From positions 62,001 through 126,000 of the forward strand of contig JAJECP010000037.1 in NCBI GenBank assembly GCA_022821985.1: 64,000 bases of DNA, written 5' to 3'. The position numbers and the translations under genes were made by a program. Positions 59,928-64,000 of this stretch are shown piece by piece (position 1 is the stretch's first letter; every line of letters begins with the position of its first letter). Origin of the DNA: Acidimicrobiia bacterium. Its GTDB lineage: Bacteria; Actinomycetota; Acidimicrobiia; Acidimicrobiales; Poriferisodalaceae. The notes below the pieces were generated by a model. The model saw only the letters and a program-made list of their open reading frames with translations, ran no database searches and was not told the DNA's origin.

Positions 59928-61328
59928 ATGGCTGACTTGGTGCTGCCCCAGCTCGGCGAGACCGTCACCGAGGGCACCATCACTCGCTGGTTCAAGAACC
60001 CGGGTGATGCGATCTCGGTGGGCGAGATGCTCTACGAGGTGTCGACCGACAAGGTCGACAGCGAAGTGCCCTCGCCGATGGAGGGGGTACTCACCGAGAT
60101 ACGCGTCCCCGAGGGCGAGACCGTGGACGTCGGGACGGTGCTGGCGATCGTCGAGCTGCCCGAAGGCGCTGTCGCGCCGCCGCCCGACGCAGCAATCCCC
60201 GTGCCCAGTGGCGCGCCAGCAGAACCGGCTGCCGCTCCGACGGCTGCACCGGCTGAGCCGCCAGCGGTGCCCGCCGCTGCACCTGTCGCTGCGAGTGCGG
60301 CTGCTGGACGGGCCAACGGCGCAGCGAACGGGCCTGCAACCGACCATGGCAGCCACTTGCTCTCGCCCGTCGTCCGGCGCCTGGTACGAGAGCATGGCCT
60401 CGACCCTGCGGCCCTCGTGGGCACGGGCGTCGGCGGTCGCATCACCCGGTCCGATGTGCTCAACGCCATCGACGAGCGGCAACGTGCCGCAGCTGCGAGT
60501 GCGGGCCCCACGACGTCTCCGGCCAGACCGACTGCCGGCGAACGCCCTTCGGCGCCCGGTCCACCGCTTGTGCCAGCACCGGTCGCCGCCGCTGCTGCGG
60601 CTGAATGGACCGACGGCGACTCGCGCTACGAGTCGTTCAACAACATCCGCCGCCGAACCGGCGAGCACATGGTGAAGTCCATGGCCATGTCACCTCACGC
60701 CCTCACCGTCGTCGAGGTCGACTACGAGAATGTGGAGCAGGTGCGCCGGGCCCACCGCGAGGCGTGGCGGGCTGCGGAGGGATTCAGCCTCACCTACCTG
60801 CCGTTCATCGTGGTTGCCGTCGCTGACGCCCTGGCCCAATGGCCACGGCTGAACGCCTCGGTGGAGGACGGCGGCCTGCGCATCTGGCGTCGTCGCAACG
60901 TCGGCGTCGCCGTCGACCTCGACTACGACGGGCTGATCGTGCCGGTGCTGCGAGACGCCGACTCGTTCAGCCTGCGAGGCGTGGCCCGCACGATGAACGA
61001 GCTCGCGGCGCGTGCCCGGGAACGGCGCCTGACGCCCGACGACATCAGCGGTGGCACATTCACCATCTCCAACAATGGATCCTTCGGCACCTACACCACG
61101 GCAGCCATCATCAACCAGCCCCAGGTGGCTGTGCTCTCCACCGACGGCGTGGCCCGGCGCCCAGTCGTGGTCACGGACCGGTTCGGCAACGAGAGCATTG
61201 TGGTGCATTCGGTGGGCCACCTGGCGATGGGCTGGGATCACCGTGCATTCGACGGCAGCTACGCCGCAGGCTTCCTGGGCCACATCCGCCAGATGCTCGA
61301 ACAGCACGACTGGGGAGCGGAGTTCTAG
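59928..61328 (+). CDS. 2-oxo acid dehydrogenase E2 component (dihydrolipoamide acyltransferase)
   Basis: A 466-residue E2. A single lipoyl domain (1-80) has the lipoylated Lys42 in D-K-V-D-S-E-V. A Pro/Ala-rich linker leads to a peripheral subunit-binding domain (about 144-180: L-S-P-V-V-R-R-L-V-R-E-H) and then the catalytic core (about 225-466) with D-H-R-A-F-D-G-S at the active site. It could serve pyruvate, 2-oxoglutarate or branched-chain 2-oxo acids. The nearby aceE suggests pyruvate, but many actinobacterial E2 copies of this shape are shared. Confidence 0.9.
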   Translation: MADLVLPQLGETVTEGTITRWFKNPGDAISVGEMLYEVSTDKVDSEVPSPMEGVLTEIRVPEGETVDVGTVLAIVELPEGAVAPPPDAAIPVPSGAPAEPAAAPTAAPAEPPAVPAAAPVAASAAAGRANGAANGPATDHGSHLLSPVVRRLVREHGLDPAALVGTGVGGRITRSDVLNAIDERQRAAAASAGPTTSPARPTAGERPSAPGPPLVPAPVAAAAAAEWTDGDSRYESFNNIRRRTGEHMVKSMAMSPHALTVVEVDYENVEQVRRAHREAWRAAEGFSLTYLPFIVVAVADALAQWPRLNASVEDGGLRIWRRRNVGVAVDLDYDGLIVPVLRDADSFSLRGVARTMNELAARARERRLTPDDISGGTFTISNNGSFGTYTTAAIINQPQVAVLSTDGVARRPVVVTDRFGNESIVVHSVGHLAMGWDHRAFDGSYAAGFLGHIRQMLEQHDWGAEF

Positions 61329-61330
61329 CT

Positions 61331-63013
61331 GTGCGCTCCGTGCTGCAGGTGCGCTGGCTCGGGAGGGTCGGCTTCCGCGAAGCGCTCGACTTGCAGCGGC
61401 GCCTGTGGGCGCACAGCGCGGAGAACTACCTGCTGCTGCTCGAACACCCCCACGTCTTCACTGCGGGCCCGAGCGCAGACGAGGCCAACCTGCTCGTCGA
61501 CCCCGGCGACGTTGGCGCCGACTGCGTCCGCATCGACCGCGGCGGCGACTTCACCTACCACGGTCCCGGCCAGCTCGTCGGCTACCCGATCCTGACGCTG
61601 CCCGGTCGCCGCGGCGGGGGATTGGCGGAGACCTCGGCGTACGTGTGCGATCTGGAACAGGTGCTCATCGATGCGCTGGCCGACCTGGGGCTGCCCGGCT
61701 GCGGCCGCTTCCGCGGGTACCCGGGGGTGTGGCTGGATCTCGAGGGCACGCCGCGCAAGATCGCCGCCGTCGGCGTGCGCCTGAGCCGCGGCCGCACGAT
61801 GCACGGCTTCGCGCTCAACGTCAAGACGGATCTGTCGTGGTTCGAACGGATCATCCCGTGCGGCATCCGCGACTTCCGGCCGACGTCGTTGCGAGCCGAG
61901 GGTGTCGTAGCGACCATGCGCGAGGTGTCCGATGCTGTGGTCCGCCGTTCGGCCGAGCGATGGGGCAAAGCCGGCTGCGAGCGCGCGGACGTGGCGTGGC
62001 GCCACCGGCCGTCCGACCTCAGTGCCTTCAGCCGGGGCATGGGACCGGGACCACAGTCCGGACCAGTTGAGGTCTCGCCGCCGCGCAGCCGCGCGCGCTT
62101 GGCCGAAGCCGGAATCGATGGCGGTTTGCACCTCGGCGAGCGGAAGCCGTCGTGGCTGCGTGCCGGGATGGACCTGAACGATGGCTATCTCCGGCTGCGC
62201 CGGGTGATGCGACAGCACGAGCTGGTGACGGTGTGCGAGGAAGCCGGCTGCCCGAACATCTTCGAGTGCTGGGGCGCGGGCACGGCCACGTTCATGCTCA
62301 ACGGCGAGCGGTGCACACGCGCATGCGGCTTCTGCCTTGTCGACACTCGCCAGCCTGCGCCGCTCGATCCCGGCGAGCCACGCCGCGTCGCCGATGCGGT
62401 CACCGAGATGGAGCTGGATCATGCGGTGGTGACTGCTGTGGCCCGGGACGATCTTCCCGATGGCGGGGCCGCCGCGTTCGCCGAGACCATCGCTGCCATC
62501 CGGGCCCAGTCGCCGGGTACGACGGTCGAGGTGCTCGTTCCCGACTTCGGCGGCGACGCTGCCTCGTTGCAGACCGTCCTCGACGCGAGCCCCGACATTC
62601 TGAATCACAACATCGAGACCGCCGCCCGGCTGCAGCGGGCGGTGCGGCCCTCGGCGGGTTACGCCCGCAGCCTCGCTCTGCTGGCGCGCAGCGCTTCGGC
62701 GGGGCACGTCACCAAGTCGGGCATCATCGTCGGCATGGGCGAGGACGACGCAGAGGTCGATCTCACGCTGGCCGACTTGGCGGCTGTCGGCGTGAGCATT
62801 GTCACGATCGGCCAGTACCTGCGACCGACGAGCCATCACATTCCCGTCGCCCGCTGGGTGCCGCCCGAATCCTTCGAACGTTGGCGGGAGGTAGGCACCG
62901 CGCTCGGCATCGACCATGTCGAGTCGGGCCCGCTGACCCGTTCGAGCTATCACGCCGCCGAATCCGCCGCAGCCGTAGAGCTCAGCGCCCGGGCCCGTCC
63001 CGTCCCGGCCTAG
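61331..63013 (+). CDS. LipB-LipA fusion: lipoyl(octanoyl) transferase joined to lipoyl synthase
   Basis: A 560-residue single frame containing both enzymes of lipoate biosynthesis. LipB (about 1-220) has L-L-E-H-P-H-V, R-G-G-D-F-T-Y-H-G-P-G-Q, catalytic Lys143 in P-R-K-I-A-A-V-G-V and Cys177 in I-I-P-C-G-I. LipA (about 255-560) has auxiliary-cluster cysteines 302/307/313 (C-E-E-A-G-C-P-N-I-F-E-C), radical-SAM cysteines 328/332/335 (C-T-R-A-C-G-F-C) and an R-S-S-Y-H end. No stop or start codon divides the parts. GTG 61331 begins 2 nt after the E2 stop, so translation is probably coupled. Confidence 0.9.
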   Translation: MRSVLQVRWLGRVGFREALDLQRRLWAHSAENYLLLLEHPHVFTAGPSADEANLLVDPGDVGADCVRIDRGGDFTYHGPGQLVGYPILTLPGRRGGGLAETSAYVCDLEQVLIDALADLGLPGCGRFRGYPGVWLDLEGTPRKIAAVGVRLSRGRTMHGFALNVKTDLSWFERIIPCGIRDFRPTSLRAEGVVATMREVSDAVVRRSAERWGKAGCERADVAWRHRPSDLSAFSRGMGPGPQSGPVEVSPPRSRARLAEAGIDGGLHLGERKPSWLRAGMDLNDGYLRLRRVMRQHELVTVCEEAGCPNIFECWGAGTATFMLNGERCTRACGFCLVDTRQPAPLDPGEPRRVADAVTEMELDHAVVTAVARDDLPDGGAAAFAETIAAIRAQSPGTTVEVLVPDFGGDAASLQTVLDASPDILNHNIETAARLQRAVRPSAGYARSLALLARSASAGHVTKSGIIVGMGEDDAEVDLTLADLAAVGVSIVTIGQYLRPTSHHIPVARWVPPESFERWREVGTALGIDHVESGPLTRSSYHAAESAAAVELSARARPVPA

Positions 63014-63044
63014 CGCACCTCGGTCAGCGAGAGGCAGCACGGCG

Positions 63045-63896
63045 ATGGCTGAGGGTGCACCGGTGGATGTGGCGACGGTGATGTGTCAGTGGGCCACCGG
63101 GGGGCTGGCGTACCTGTGGGTGACCACGCGCCGGCGGGAAGTAGGGCTCGGCTACGGATGGCTGCTGCGCTCGCTCTACGCGGTGATCGCTGCCGTCGCG
63201 GCCGTCACCGGGTTCGTGTTCCAGCCGAACACCGTGCGCGACGTGGCCTGCCTAGCGATGGCGCTGTGCGCTGGTGCGACACTCGTGCGTTCGGCACTGC
63301 CCAACGCGCCCGGGGCGGAACTCCAGGTGCACATCGGAGATGCGGGCAGCGACGGCGGGACAACCGTTGATTCCTCCCCGAGAAGGACAATCGAGGGTTT
63401 CGACCCGTGCTGGGACCTCGCGGCGCCTCTTGTCGGACTGGTCGGCGTCATCGCTGCGGGGCTCGGCGCGAGCGGTGACATCGCACCGGCGCTTCACCTC
63501 GCCCGTGTCGTGGTCGGCGCTGCGTTCCTCGGAGTCGTGAGCAACTCGATGCTGCTGGGCCACTGGTATCTCGTGCAGCCCGGTCTGCGCCGGGAGCCGC
63601 TGCGGGAGCTGGTGCGCCATCTCGGCGGCATCTGGCCGATCGAGGTGGGATTGCTGCTGCTGCCCACCGGCATGATTGCGGTACTGACCGGCAGCATTGA
63701 CGACGGCTACGGCGGGCTGCTGGGCTGGTTCTGGATTGCGTGCGCGGTCACCACCGTGGCGCTGGCAGCGGTGGCCATGGCGGCGCTGCGCGAGCGCCAG
63801 TACGCGGCCGTCATGGCGGCCACCGGGCTGCTCTACTTGGCAATCCTGACCGGCTTCGGCACCGACCTCGTGGCCCGCCTCACCCTGGCCGGCTAG
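63045..63896 (+). CDS. Polytopic membrane protein of unknown function
   Basis: A 283-residue protein with about seven to eight hydrophobic helices. Notable parts are L-R-S-L-Y-A-V-I-A-A-V-A-A-V, G-H-W-Y-L-V-Q-P-G-L-R-R between helices and a final hydrophobic hairpin. A soluble loop (about 92-125) between the third and fourth helices is polar and Gly-rich. The G-H-W-Y segment could hold a catalytic or haem-binding His, but no family is recognised. ATG 63045 follows cagcgagaggcag, a weak ribosome-binding site. Confidence 0.6.
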   Translation: MAEGAPVDVATVMCQWATGGLAYLWVTTRRREVGLGYGWLLRSLYAVIAAVAAVTGFVFQPNTVRDVACLAMALCAGATLVRSALPNAPGAELQVHIGDAGSDGGTTVDSSPRRTIEGFDPCWDLAAPLVGLVGVIAAGLGASGDIAPALHLARVVVGAAFLGVVSNSMLLGHWYLVQPGLRREPLRELVRHLGGIWPIEVGLLLLPTGMIAVLTGSIDDGYGGLLGWFWIACAVTTVALAAVAMAALRERQYAAVMAATGLLYLAILTGFGTDLVARLTLAG

Positions 63897-63917
63897 CTCT
63901 GTTCAGGGGCTGGACAG

Positions 63918-64000
63918 TCAGGTGCCCGTCCACTCGGGCGGGCGTTTCTCGGCGAAGGCCCGCCCGCCTTCCTTGGCGTCTTCGCTGTCGCCCACGATCT
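63918..64000 (-). CDS. Enoyl-CoA hydratase/isomerase family, C-terminal fragment (continues beyond the window)
   Basis: The minus-strand frame ends ...S-E-D-A-K-E-G-G-R-A-F-A-E-K-R-P-P-E-W-T-G-T before TGA at 63918. This is the characteristic C-terminus of crotonase-family enoyl-CoA hydratases (E-G-x-x-A-F-x-E-K-R-x-P-x-W-x-G). Only the last 27 or so residues are inside the window, so the substrate and start are unknown. Confidence 0.85.
   Translation of the reverse strand, partial: IVGDSEDAKEGGRAFAEKRPPEWTGT

Noticed and set aside
61325-63040. 571-codon minus-strand open frame opposite the LipB-LipA gene
   Set aside because: Antisense shadow of a gene whose catalytic residues are all identified; its composition is typical of a shadow frame.

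Overview
The window is a high-GC stretch (about two thirds G+C) of a Gram-positive-type, actinobacterial chromosome. Several things point to an Acidimicrobiia-like lineage: three LLM-class flavin/F420-type oxidoreductases, several acyl-CoA dehydrogenases and MaoC hydratases, a SUF-only Fe-S assembly system, homodimeric pyruvate dehydrogenase E1, frequent GTG starts, and many TANNNT -10 boxes lying 6-9 nt before a start codon (leaderless mRNAs). The lineage is an inference from gene content. No rRNA, tRNA, CRISPR array, transposase or prophage was seen, coding density is very high, and no gene-free stretch exceeds 300 nt.

Layout. 1-9.8 kb: a 5'-truncated histidine phosphatase, two lipoproteins sharing a C-terminal domain (one fused to a lipase), M18 aminopeptidase, an LLM enzyme, SulP transporter, AlkD-like protein, rhomboid protease and EamA exporter. 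9.9-16.1 kb: a complete branched-chain amino-acid-type ABC importer (livKHMGF). 16.1-23.2 kb: LLM enzyme, SDR, GGDEF protein, redoxin-like protein, IF-2B-like protein, acyl-CoA dehydrogenase, MaoC hydratase and MutY. 23.2-25.3 kb: a UGSC-motif selenoprotein with an in-frame UGA, next to a CPTC thioredoxin-like protein. 25.4-30.2 kb: flavin reductase, MauE/DoxX-like protein, S9 peptidase, gamma-carbonic-anhydrase-like protein and an LLM enzyme. 30.2-41.4 kb: two SUF loci, sufB-[two CoA-ester lyases, Cys-rich protein]-sufD-Rieske-sufC on the plus strand and sufC2-sufS-sufU-monooxygenase on the minus strand. PCD and NUDIX genes lie between them. 41.4-53.2 kb: methyltransferase, M20 peptidase, amidase, DrrAB-like exporter, MBL hydrolase, sulfite-oxidase-type molybdoenzyme, acyl-CoA dehydrogenase, small hypotheticals, alpha/beta hydrolase and MaoC. 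53.3-63 kb: a lipoate-centred block with aceE (E1), an RNase HI-SLOG fusion, an SRPBCC protein, a second selenoprotein (a TlpA-like lipoprotein with a U-x-x-C active site), lpd (E3), E2 and a single-ORF LipB-LipA fusion. The window closes with a membrane protein and the C-terminus of an enoyl-CoA hydratase.

How the parts connect. The 53-63 kb block supplies the 2-oxo acid dehydrogenase subunits together with lipoate transfer and synthesis. LipA and several other enzymes need Fe-S clusters from the SUF loci. The liv importer, acyl-CoA dehydrogenases, MaoC hydratases and CoA-ester lyases fit amino-acid and acyl-CoA catabolism.

The most notable observations are two independent selenocysteine genes, each with a hairpin of bacterial SECIS geometry just after the UGA. 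Others are the LipB-LipA fusion, the RNase HI-SLOG fusion, a roughly 70-nt dispersed repeat at three gene 3' ends, and tandem 29-nt translation-start cassettes between sufD and the Rieske gene.
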